Assembly: GCA_947179485.1 (NCBI GenBank)
Contig: OX359249.1
Location: 12,710,001-12,774,000 of the forward strand
Source of the DNA: Allacma fusca
Lineage: Eukaryota; Arthropoda; Collembola; Symphypleona; Sminthuridae
Length of the DNA: 64,000 bases
Reading direction: 5' to 3'
The notes below the pieces were generated by a model. It was not told the DNA's origin. It saw only the letters and a program-made list of their open reading frames with translations, and made no database searches. Position 1 is the stretch's first letter. Each line of letters begins with the position of its first letter. Made by a program: the position numbers and the translations under genes. Shown piece after piece: positions 32,774-45,513 of the stretch.

Positions 32774-34017
32774 CAGAGGCAGGATCGACTGGAGGGATGA
32801 AGTGTCATTTTGTCAAAATGAATTTGTGTGAATTAGAATAATGCAAAAAATAAGTTTGGTATTTTTTAGCCTGGGAGTTAATCCTGTTTGATTTTTCCCG
32901 TATTGCTTTGTTATTATTTTTTCTATTTATTTTACTTGATATTATTAACTCGTTGCGTATGCCTCTTCCAAAAGTGGAAGATATATTCTTGCAGAAATAT
33001 GAAGTTCAGGAAGGATTGGACTGCATTAGAACAGCAATTGAATATTGAAGAAATCTAATCCACGATTCCATACTTTGGTGTATTCACCGTCAACAAATAT
33101 ATATTTTATTGAAAACATTGCCTTTCCCAAGGTTAAGGTTTCGAATTTCTAGAACATATTAATCTGCACTAGTAATTAAATTGTTGATTGTTGTCATTCG
33201 TTTTCCGAGCATTAGGCTCTACTTTATAGCCCGATAATCCATCAAGTACTGAATGATATTTTATTAATAGTAACGTGTCTTCTGCCTCTTGCAGTGTAGA
33301 ATTTATTGGTTTTCAGTAATAAATAGTAATTCTAATGTAGGTATACTCATTACTACTAACCGCACTAACCTAACCTTCTACATCCACGTACACACACATA
33401 TGTGACAGTTTTTAAACATACAAGTTATTAGAAATGAGAGGTATCACATTGTACATGACACGCAGTAGACGTGTTCAGTAATTAAAATCCGCTAATAGAC
33501 TATTTTAGCAGCATTTTTATCTTACGGTTGTACTAACATTCACGTTTCCCCGTTTTCACGAATTCAACTCGTATTGCTAGAACAAACTCCCCTTTCTCTC
33601 TGTATTTCCACCGAAGTACAGTCGGGTCTTCAAGATCATCCAAGAGTCACTAAATCTATGGGAAAAACGGCTGCTAACTTATTGGGACAAATCTTTTTCG
33701 TATGGTGATAAGAAGGTATCTCTGAATCCTTTAGATCAGTGCATTTCCCTACATGTCTACCGATACCTCTCACCATCATCAATTTCTGTCTCTACTTGTT
33801 TTTACAGAGGATAAAATGTTCATAAAAAAAGTAGCTATAACTAGGGTATCAGAGTGGAGCTCTGAAATTAATTATTTAAAGTAGAATTCAGTACTTATAA
33901 CTCAGTAAGTGCCGCCTATTGGAAAATATCGTGGGAATTGTTTGTAGGAGTTGGGGATAGAATAACTATTCTTGCGTTTCCCCAGGCTCATTTGAATCCA
34001 CCAGGATCATTCTACTT
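32774..34017. other. Convergent 3' region between the Maelstrom-like gene and MADD
   Basis: No gene. The two genes end tail to tail 1.24 kb apart. AATAAA occurs on the plus strand at 33,318-33,323 and, within the same 22 bp, on the minus strand at 33,302-33,307, so both transcripts could be polyadenylated near 33.3 kb. A short CTAACCTAACC tract lies at about 33,364-33,374. Confidence 0.5.
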
Positions 34018-34153
34018 TTACTGTTGCAATCCTTCAGGTTCGCCTGTGCGTGATGATGGAGTCGATGTTCCACCAGGGATCCGCTTCTTTTGCTCCTGCC
34101 CAGCTGCGATGTAGGAAAAGACGCAGAGGACCGAATAGCAAATGTTCTCCGCC
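34018..34153 (-). CDS. MADD: Last MADD exon with apparent 1-base frameshift
   Basis: Acceptor ATTTTAG precedes the exon. Entering in phase 0, the first residues are AENI and then the frame diverges after the ATTTTGC at 34,139-34,145, ending at a TGA upstream of the usual stop. One base over, the frame reads [20 protein letters not shown] and runs to the TAA at 34,018-34,020, matching the family tail. A one-base homopolymer error in the assembly is the simplest reading; a true frameshift is possible. Confidence 0.75.
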
Positions 34154-37100
34154 TAAAATAATTTATAGCAGTAGTATTAGTAATACTCCCAAAAATTTCA
34201 TAACCTTTTTCTAGCTACGATTACATTTATTTACAGGTTGACACCATCTGGACTATACACTGATGATACGAACAAGTAATATTTTACTATAATAAAATGG
34301 CAAATGGACGTTACTTAGTTTTTCACAATGCTCTGGGCCCGAAATTGTTTCATGAGAACAGCATAAAATAAAAGCGTACAATACATACGAGACAACATCC
34401 ACATTAACCACGTACAACTTACAAGCGATCATAAGTACTAAACATCTACTCCAAAAATCTCGAGGTAACCGACAGCCCGGTATAGTTACACGCTACAAGA
34501 ATTTTGAAAAATGAAGCCAAAAAATGCAAAATAAAGTGTAAATTTACGGCGTCTCAGTATATACCATTAGCCAATGTACGGAAATCATCATGCAGAATGC
34601 AGACTCACTCGGATGGAGAGTCGTGTAATCCATCGATCATGCTAAGAGTCACATATACTGAAAACAAACGGTGAATTTGCAAAGCGATGTTGTCTGCATC
34701 CTATAAAAATAGGTCAAAAACCAAAACCAAAAAACAAAATCCATGAAGCCTTTACATTCATTTGTCTTCAAGGCAAACGAGTAATAAATTATCCCATTCC
34801 TACACTGAGAGTGGTAACATCCGTCGCGGGATACAATCTCACACGTTATAAAAAGCACATAATATGTAATTATATTATTAGTATCTACAAGTATTTCCTA
34901 CAATATTCATTCATCTTGTTCAGGAAATATATCCCAATTGTTTTGTAATAATTTGATGATTTTTAATACTAATTAATTAAACATCCCTTCAATAGGAATA
35001 AAAAACATGACGATGGGAAAACAACTTTGTTCACATTTACAGCAAGAAACAATAAAATCATGTTAAACAAATACGTACGTACATATATGTGCAACCAGAA
35101 ACAATAATAAATTATTAAATAACAAAAAATCTGAAACTCACCATTGCGGATTTATATTTACGTTGAATCACTTGTCTTGTTTTTGGATCTGTAAATCATT
35201 AATAAGACTACATTAGGTTCCGAAAGCATTCCAAGTGAAGCTCAATGAGGATATTAAGCATGTCTTCATGCATCTTCAAAAAAAAATTCATTCAAACCCA
35301 TTCCATGAATTCAAATTCTCATGACATTTATCTTTAAATAAGTTACGACATAAAAAAAAAATTGGAAGAATCTCCTTTCAAAATTGAGATTTTAGGACGA
35401 AGAAAAAACTAAAACGTACTGTATTCCTCGAGGACAAAGATGCCCCCCTTCTGTGTGAAGCATTTCCGGATGTGATCGAGTCGTACGAAAAACTATACAG
35501 AGATACAACACTTAAAATTAGAAATTTAAAGCTCCCCAACCAGATTCCATGTGTTTATAATTAAATAGTTATGACTACAGATTATTCTAGTAATTTAAAA
35601 AGTTGAGGATAAATCAATCCTGATTAAAACGATATCCATATATAGATTTGGTGGTTTTATTTTTATACTATAAAGACTGAGAAAATGAGAGTGCTCTGGA
35701 TTTCCAGTGTATTTTTTTTTAAATATTTTAGTAGGAGTAATTATAAATATAATCATATAGAAACGTAACGTGTAATGAAGAAAAGGGAGTGATGAGGGAC
35801 GGGAAGATGAAATATGCGAAGAAAGATGTTATAGTGGTACTAGAACTTTCTTGCTGCAAGCACTGCGCTGAGGTTAAGAATATATTTGTAATGCGAAAGG
35901 GGTAGAAAGCAGCCCGAGTCACGGAAGTACAACGGGAGAAAGTTGCTTAAAGTATAGAAAGCAAAACCTCAGGCTATGCTACTTGAAAAAAACAACAAGC
36001 TGGAAATTCTTTGCTCGACTTTTAATGACTCCAAGCTTAGCAGATTGGTGGCAGGTAAGTGTAAAGATGGCTACGATACAAGCAAGAACATGTAGTATTT
36101 TTTTTCATATAACGTAGATATAAGGCATTATAGACGCTCAAGTACAAAGAATATAATATGTAACAAGTAATAAGTCATTCTATAAGAGCACATTTAAAGA
36201 AGTAATTTTTTTTGTCACAGACTGAAGCCACTACGGTTATTATGAATGCAATGAGCAAATTATAAAGCACTTGTACACTTTCCAGGCTATATGTCTAATT
36301 GCAAGTAAGAGATTGAACACATGCGTGCTGATAAGTATATACATATTATAGTTTCCATAAAAAAATGTGCAGATACTCGTAGAACTGAAAAACAAGCCCA
36401 ACACACCTATCACATTCAAGAGGCGTTCGCAGATCAAATGCGCCAAAATATTTTCTCCTCTTCTCCTGCACTATTATTTTTTATAAATGATCTACTTATT
36501 CTTACGAGGTAAATGGCTGTAGGAAAAGTAACTTTTCCATCGTTATCTCAACGATATTTCAGTAATAATATGTTTCAAAATACCAGCAAGCAAATTAATA
36601 ATAATAATAATAATTAAAACTGACCATAAGTAAATAAATGAATTAAAACACTCAATTGAAAAAATGTTCGAGAAAACATCAAATCATAGATCCCCAAAAA
36701 ATTATTGTCGTCCACAAAAAAGTTGAGGCTGGCGTTTGAAAAGAAAAACTTGAGTAAATAATGAAATTTCAAGTATACACAACAAACAATTGAGAACAAA
36801 TTGAGAGAAAAAAATTGAACATCTGTAACATCATAGAGATACATAATCATACTGATACTGAATATTTCTCATACGAACTCACAATAGAACATACTGAATG
36901 AAGGATATTTCAGCATTGGTAAAATATTACTGTTTCATACATAGGTGAGAATAATTGAGGAGACCAAATCTGCGGGTTTATAATTTGTACGAATCGAGAG
37001 ATGGCCGTATCAGCATGAAATCTGATGTCAGATCAGAAAATCATGTTTGTACTTTTTCCATAATCTCAGTCAATATAATCTCAGTAAAATATTATATTTA

Positions 37101-40100
37101 GTCAGATATAAATAAATTACGTGTTTTTTGAATACAGCAAAAAAGTAAAGACAATGTCATATCTATATATTGTAATCATTATTTATCATTAGCTATAATT
37201 TAAACTTCCCCTAGTAATGATTCATACGCCGAACAGTTAGAAGGAATGAAATCATTATACAATGTACATAATAAACTTTCCCTTTCAAAACTTCCCTTTC
37301 CAACTCTACGTCGTTGGGGATGTTAGGAGTAATAATTATTATGTTGTCACATACTAACTACTCAATACTTTGTCAGACATTTTGCTCATTTCTCATTGAC
37401 TCGAGGATTTCCCGCAGGATAATATATAATGGTTATTTTTTTTCTGCTAAACTATAAATTAAAGAGACTTTTTCTATAGAATCTTACTAAATTACTAGAC
37501 ACTGTACTAATTATTGTGGTATTTTACTATAATTAATAGATACACATCTTGCGGGCGAGATGGGCTGCATATAAAGAGATACTATCTATGAGACTACGAA
37601 AAATTGAGAATGCAAGTATGCAAAAACCAAGGTCTGGTCCAGAGTTGTGGTTTAAAGACCAGCCGGATCGAGATATATAAACACGAACGTTATATATAAT
37701 AATATATATAAAAAATGAAAACATCAGCAACACCATAAATAACGGAAGCACGGATACCCAACTCATTCCAAAAATTCTGATTATGCATATATAGATAATA
37801 TAAAACACTAGACGTAAGAATGAATTCACTTGGAAACAGGTAGAGACTATATAAACATTACTTTCTCTCTCTCACTCATTCAAATTACTATTTAGTCAGT
37901 TACTGTCAATTCGAAGACTTGTCAGAGTAATTTTCCTTACTTCATTCTTGTATACTGAAAAAATATATTATCATTCCCTTTTGCTCGAATTAGTATTGAC
38001 TGGATTCAGCAATATATATATAATTATATATTATAATGGTTTCTATATAAATCATATTCCATACAATTCCGCAAGCTCAGAAGTTTCACTAAAACTCTAA
38101 GAGTAACACACGGACGAACACTTTCGACTACTCATGGCTGCTAAAAAGTTGTTATACTAAACTAAACTTGCTTCATGAATTTACGTGGCCTCCTCATTTC
38201 TGCTCACCCGTCCAAACATATATCATTCTCCATTGCCTCAGTCATTCCTTGGCCTCGTGAATGTATCAATGAATATATTTTTTTTACAAAAATAAATGGA
38301 GAAATCACAATAAACTTTCGTTCCCTACAATTATATATAATTATATATAGTTGTACTCATATAACCATACTCTTGCAATTTCACACAAGAATATCTCACA
38401 GCATGCAATTCTTGGAGTTGCAATAGAACGACAAAAAAAACAGTTTAGATATATTAGAGTTCAACCCAGCGACTTGTTATAGCTACACATCAAAAAAATT
38501 CCAAGGTATCAGTACAATATATCAGTATAATCAATTATTGTATGATAAGACGGAAAGATATACTTCTGTTATTTGGAAATTTACAAGTTTTGCTTGCAGA
38601 CGTCGAGCAGAGACTTGATAATAATGGAAGCCATGTAAAAACATGAATGGGTAAAACGATTGAACAGCAAGCTGTGAAACGTAAAAGAAGTGGTACAAGA
38701 AAAACTAATGTGGAAAGAAATGAGAATAATTAAAAATTTGGTAGATACTAATAATTATATATATATATAAATATATATAGAGACAAAATAAAAAGTCTTG
38801 TAATAATCAAATATTTAAAAATAATGCCACTACTAATATGCCACTACGGATAATTCAATATGTTGTCATTTTTTTAATATTATACAGTAAGAGCCATATA
38901 TAGTAATATGGTTGGGCTGCAGTAAAAGGTACAGAGTAGATACAGTAGTTATAGATCGACAGTGTTTTCAGTAAAGAAAGATGAAGAAAGTTTTTCAAGG
39001 TTTCATTTCAAAATTAAAGGAGGTTTACGAATTCCAAAGTAAATAAAACACTATGTAAAAAATAAAACTATATTTATATCTATATTTTTTTTTTTTTGGA
39101 GTTCTGGTGTACAAAGTAAATCACTGGGCAAAAAAGTAGGCTAAGTTTTCATTTCTGGTTTGGGTAAGATATAAATACAGAGAGAGAGAGAGGTAAAATA
39201 CCACGAAAAAAGTAATAATTATTATTGTAGGTATATACAAATTAAAGTAATATAATGATTACACTAACAATATTATATGGTGATCAGTGGATTTTCTACG
39301 AGACAAAAATAATTTAAAGAACCAATCATGGAGAAAGTGATGGTATAGATACTGTACGTTAAGATAATAAGTTAAAGTGAGGCAAATATGGGGTGTTTAG
39401 TGTGAAGAATGTTTAGTTAGAAAGTGTGATGAGAGGTGTTAATACCTCGAAATCCTGCCAGTAGAACATGAGACATCAGCATCCAAAGTTGTGTAGGAGA
39501 ACCGAGATTGGAACACGAAACACGACGAAAAGCCGCATGAATCAAAGAAAAATCAAAGGCAGAAAAGGCCTTTCGTTTAGATCCGAAATACTTTTTGTAA
39601 AAAAGACGTCTCACACAACAACCAACCAGCCAATATAAAATATGACTTAAACCAATTCCCCTCCTTCAAGATCACAAGTAAGTAATAAGTTATGTCATCT
39701 CAGCTTTTTCAAAACCAGAATAATTTAAACTCTGGACTCCCAAAACTCTGGTTTAGAAATGGAAACATGTAAAACTAAATTTACTGCAGACACATTACTA
39801 TAAGGTAACAAAAATAACCAACAATAATTTCCAAACCCACGAGTTTTATCAACCATCACTAACTTATTTTAAACCAGAATCATTTGTATTTTGTGCACAT
39901 CAACAACAACCCCGTACCTAGTTCAATTTATCTACAGAAAATATATATAACCACCAATAGTTGAACGACAACTTAAGAAATTGATGCCCGTCCCGGACAG
40001 AATCAGAAACACTTGGTGAAAGTCACAAGGAAATCAATGAAAAATAAAAACTACTAAAGATTAGAATTCAATAGATTTTTTTTTTCGTTCCATATTTTGT

Positions 40101-43100
40101 TTCTCTTTTGCTCTACAGATTTTGATGCCATTAAAATAAATCATCCCTACCACCCTTCAGCATTGAGAAAAATACACTGATTCAGAAAGATTCTACCCTC
40201 AAAGATGAATACTAATACTAGAGTTAAAATACTACTAGATACACATGTAAAGTGTACGTTCTCATGTACAGAATAAATCAGGAAGGAAATCAATACGATT
40301 ATCCATCAGAGATTCATGCAGAAGGACCATCTCAAAAGTTCCTAGTTTCACATAATGTATTTAATGATCAACTATACAGCTTGCTTTTCAACAACGTTCA
40401 TTTCCTTCTTCTTTCAGCAGTCTTGTAAATCTACATAAGGTGTGACTACATCTGAATTTTTTTTTTGTTACTCATCGTATTTTGTATATATTCAATTTCA
40501 GTCTCGCTCCAGATCAAATAAAAAACATCAAATAAATACAACTTGAACTAAAGTACCAGCCTTAACGAAACAGTACAGAGGAAAATAAGAGCCTCAATTT
40601 GAAAGGAAGGAGCTTCCCTTGAGCACTTCTCTTACAATGCCCTCAAAGACCAAAACTTTTATTTTGTTTGCCTAAAGTAGTAGCAGTATGGTACTAATCC
40701 AGCTGCTCTGTACTTACTCCAGAATCCAAAAATTTTTCTTTTGAATTATCTTCCTCTACCTACTTGAATATACTCAGAGGGATTGAATTTTAGCATATGA
40801 CTACCACCCGTCGTCGCGCTTGCTATTATTATTATTATTATTATTATTATTTCCGAACATTTAATAGTTGTAAACTCTGTCTTCCACTGAGGCTGGTTAC
40901 AGTGAGGTGCTAATGAAGCAGGTCTCCATCCTTTTACATAAACGACTCCCGAAAATGTATACTAATGTAAGTTGGAAAATATATAAACGGAGAAATTCTA
41001 TGTTTACTAAAGTGATTCAATTTTACGAGAGAAAGTTACCATAAAAGCTGGTTGAAGATCCTACAGTACTTTCTGTTTCCTCCAACTCCTAACTTTCTAT
41101 TCCTTTCTGGTACTCCTACATTGATTCTACGTCATTACCATTAGTCTATCGTCTATCCACCTACATATTCTAACTATGGAGACACATATACGTGAGAGTA
41201 GGAAAAACTAGCCTGGATCCATTGGGTTTTGTAATGCCCCGACCAGGATCCCTATCGGATACAATGGCTTTGACATACATTGTGGCTTACAGAGTCGATA
41301 ATGTTTTCATGGCCCATGGTAAAGGCTATATTTGTGGTTATAAAACGCACAGTACCCATTTAATGTGAACCTTTAATTCTGAATGTCTGTGGTATATATA
41401 TATAATATATAAGCTAACTCTGTATAAGAACTGGACGTCACGCTTGTCTGCTCACAATGGACAACTTATTCCCTGCTACGTTATCAACATGTTTGAAATT
41501 TTTGCAAAATAAAAAGTATCAAAATATCACGCTGGCTGCTACGAAGGTCAACGGATTGAAAATTGCGATAAACCTTTTGAATAATTAATTATTGAATGCA
41601 CAATAATAGCGGCGAATAAAATACTAGTTTTTTCTGTCCGAAAGATAACGGTATGTATATGAACAAATGTTACAAAACCAAGCGTTTTTCAGGCAGGACA
41701 AAGAAAGAAAGACATAATTCGAAACCACAGACACGATTTAAATAGAAAACATCAAATAAGTCATGCAAGAAAGTATATGTAATTATTAATAATATCTGCT
41801 CGTGGTGTATTCTTGCAGCTCCGTCATTATGTTTCTTTGCCTTTCTTCATAGAGAGAACTTTTTTTTTCAATACGAAAGTTACTATGTAGCAAAATAAAA
41901 TGTAAGACTCAAACAGAAATCAATTTCAGTAAGCTATAGATATTTATGTATAATAACGACTGCCGAAAAAACACACTACAAAATCCTGTACTATTTCAAG
42001 AAACCAATGCTATTGAATCAATAACAATAACTTCATAAAATTTGTAAGGTTCTCTAAAATCCTCCAATAACTCCAACTTGTTTTAATACTTTTTCCAACT
42101 GCAGTAATAATTATTATTATAAGGAATAATCTCAATATAGAGTTCAAACTCATTCAAATATTTTTCCTCAATTAAATTAACCTAGCAGTAACTTTTTGGA
42201 TAGAATTAATTATTTGAGTGTTGCTTGCTTCCTTTTTACATGTAATAATTATCTATATGAGTTGCACAAAATGCTGTGCACTCCATCATACTTTCGGATG
42301 CATACAGTCATGACTGAGTTACCAAGAAGTAAATATGCATAACAGTTGCTACTGTAGAGATACATAGGTCAGCTAATAATAGAAATTCAAAAAGAGAGAA
42401 TCAAGTAAATCAGACAAATTTTGTAGAGAGTATATATAATTATATATATAGATATATATATAGATATATAATAATTATTAATAGAGATATAGTGATTAAA
42501 TAGGAAAAGATAGATAGCATCATAGCTTTTTAAAGAGAAGTAATTTCAACCAGAGAGTATCGAATCAGCAGAGAAGTATCAATGGGGTAAATATTATGCT
42601 GAAAGAGGACTGCAAAATAAATTGTGTGCATACAATTTAAAATGTTAGATCTGATATTTATATAGCGAAGTTTTCAAATGTGGATCTGGTCCTGAATAGA
42701 GTAATCATGTGATTACGTAAACTGTACAGTAAAGTAATTCATTGCGCTAGTGGAACATCACATACTGTCAACAAGTAATTTTTTTTTTAAATCTACGGGA
42801 AAAAAACTGTTGTGTGACTAATAGTCCAAAAGAGTAAACAACCCACATCGGAAGAGAATCAACAGTGTTATGAATATGAATTAATTATATTAATCATATG
42901 TAATTATTTAAATTGTGACGAGTGAAATAACTGAAACACAAGCGGTAAGATGATATTTGCAAATATAGAGATACATAGGCAGAAAAAGAGCAATAGGAAA
43001 GTTTGAGAGGTCCTTCAATTTGAGAGACAGAGAGAAAAATCACTTCGATCCAATCATACAATCACCCAGAGGAAACGAGCAAGAGACTTGTGAAATAGTT

Positions 43101-45513
43101 AACTTGAAAATATATCAAAAGTAAACATTAAATGGATATTAGTAATACAATGTATATACAATATACAATATACATGGGGTTAGGTAGATTTTATATGTCA
43201 ACCTACTAGTTTCGCACAACTTCCTTCATCACTTAAATTTTATTATATTCATCATAAAGAGATGCTGTAAGTTCAAAGCCATTCGAGTTGCTTTCAATAC
43301 TTTTCAAAATCATGTCATTAAAGTTGAGTAGTTCTGGGTTGAAATGCAATCTACTTATACATGATGACTGAAGGCACTATATAGTCACTATAATTATATG
43401 TGCAGTCCCAAATAGGGGCGACGGAAATGTAAAAACATAAACTTGAGGTAGAGACTCAGTAAACTCAGAAACTATATGACCATCTTTGAAAATCATGAGG
43501 TACTACTACTTGTCCCAAAGAACGAGAAGATTTCTCAAAGTGAAGATAAACTGACTGTGGCGGTACTCATGTAGCAATAGTATGTACAGAGGAGAAGCCA
43601 AAAAATTGAGATATAATAAAACTTAAAATTGAGTTCAAGTGCCTCGCAATGATAATGCAAGTACAATTTAATAATATAATTAAGAATTAGGGGATGAGAA
43701 TGTATAGTTTCGACACGCGACCTTGTGAAGCTAAAATATATCAAAAGAATTATGCATGATAGATTCAAACAGAAATCCCATGACCTCGTTTGCCAAAAAA
43801 TTTAGCACAGTTACGGAATGCGATTAAAGTCATAATAATGTAACATGTAAAGATGTTGTAAATATTAGTATAAGTACATACTATTAACAACTCAACTTGA
43901 AAATTTTAGCTGGGAGGAGACAACACTGAGAGTTGTGAAAGCCAGTAAGAGTTATACAGAAAAAAAAATTAAAGATGTCTGAACCTTGCTGTTGGCGAAG
44001 AGAAGTCCCACTCCTTCCATACAAACTTGAAGAAGTCCACCCTGGCCAGTTTTCATATCTTCCACAGGAAACTCACCTCCTAAATCCGTCCCTGGTAACG
44101 GTGTGGAACCTCGAGCCGCTGCTCGTTCCATGGCTTCCTTTATGGCTTGATACAACTGTTTACATTTTCTCGAATGATATTTGTGCAATTGGGTCTGACC
44201 TCCATTTCTTCTCCAAAGACAGAGAACACGAGTTTTTGGACTATATGTCATATTAACTAATCTTTCCCACCACCACCTGAAAATTAACGGCATGCATTCA
44301 ATCATTAACTGCATAATAAAAAGGTAAAAAGTGGCTTCAAACCTTTAAAGGGTATTCCCATTATAAGCCGTGAGAACGGGTAACATGCCAGAGAACAAGT
44401 ACTAAAAGAGTCATCATAAAAGCAACATTCACAGTAAATGCATGGAAATAGAATTCATAAAGTTGAAGCATCCACGTGCAGGAATTTGTACTCAGTCCGC
44501 ATTGTAAAAGAAAACTATGTTGGAGGGGTCACAAAGTGCCTCCCAACTTCTACTAGGTTACTAAAATTGAGCAGGAAAGCTTTTTCGTCAAGCTATATGT
44601 ACGTGTAGACAGGATTCACATGGAATTTCCCCCGACAAGCAATGTGACAGACAAGGTGATTATGGAAACTTTTTATAAATTCCTTTTGAGCAATTTGTCT
44701 CAAATTTTACTCTTCCTCTCAGGCAAATAGAACTAACTTTCTTTTACGAATTTACCCACAAAATACTTGCATTCATGGTGATGCTCCTTGTCTGGGAATA
44801 AAAGTAAAAGTGGTCGAAAGACCGGGGGAAACACCTTTCCTAGAGAGGAATATTTTTTACATATGCAAACTACTGTGTAGTAGAACGGTTGAATTTACAA
44901 CATCTTTTTATTAGTACCTCCATCTTCAGCGTACATTACATATAATTGCGTAGGTATGCGCACCGAAGGAATATTTTGCCAAGTAAAGTAGCGGCATACC
45001 AAAAGTTACGTCTCGGTGAAATTCAAATACTAAATTATGGATAAAAGAAATGAGCTGAAACTTTGCCGAGCGGAACTTAAAACTCAGTATGAATAAATAA
45101 TATTTACAGGTATGGGCAAATTCCATCAGGAAAGGAAGACAAAGGAAATAAAGTCTCACATCGACAATATCTAACTCTGGAAACTTAAACATGAAAGGTA
45201 AACAGAACAAGCCTCTGAGAGTATGCAACTAACAGGGGGGAAGAGCAGTCGGCCTTTTTCCACAATGGATTTGTGTACAGGCAAATGGGTTTACTTTAAA
45301 GTTAGTGGTTGGGAATAATAAGTTCTACGTGCAAAATACAATTTTCTCTTACCTCTCAACAATTGCGCCAGCCACGTTACGCAATACCAAACCATCATCC
45401 CGAACTTCCATGAAAAGTAAATCACCTATTGGCTCTGATCCTGCGTGGACTGCAAACGTCTGACGATGAGCTAGCCTTGATCCGGCAGGCTTCAAGTCTA
45501 TCGCGTTCCCTTT
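34018..45513 (-). CDS. MADD: MADD exons 24-28: C-terminal PH-like domain and tail
   Basis: Exon 24: [20 protein letters not shown] and [12 protein letters not shown]. Exon 25: [29 protein letters not shown] and [20 protein letters not shown]. Exon 26: [20 protein letters not shown] and LEEY. Exon 27: [16 protein letters not shown]. Exon 28 supplies the tail with [19 protein letters not shown]. Exon 25 ends at the non-standard donor AAG|GTTCAG; exon 26 follows after an 8.5-kb intron. In exon 28 the conserved frame is offset by one base from the incoming frame at a T4 run. Confidence 0.9.

Larger units (their letters stand above)
35493..43984 (-). other. 8.5-kb AT-rich intron of MADD
   Basis: The largest intron of the gene, between exons 25 and 26. 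It holds simple repeats: (ATT)n near 40,826-40,850, TA-rich runs at 38,756-38,782 and 42,430-42,480, a T-run near 39,086, and GA repeats near 39,180. I recognise no nested gene; open frames in it are short and AT-biased. Confidence 0.75.

Noticed and set aside
37630-37665. GGTCTGGTCC...GGTTTAAAGACCAGCC partial hairpin as a small RNA gene
   Set aside because: Short imperfect pairing in AT-rich intron, nothing else to support it.
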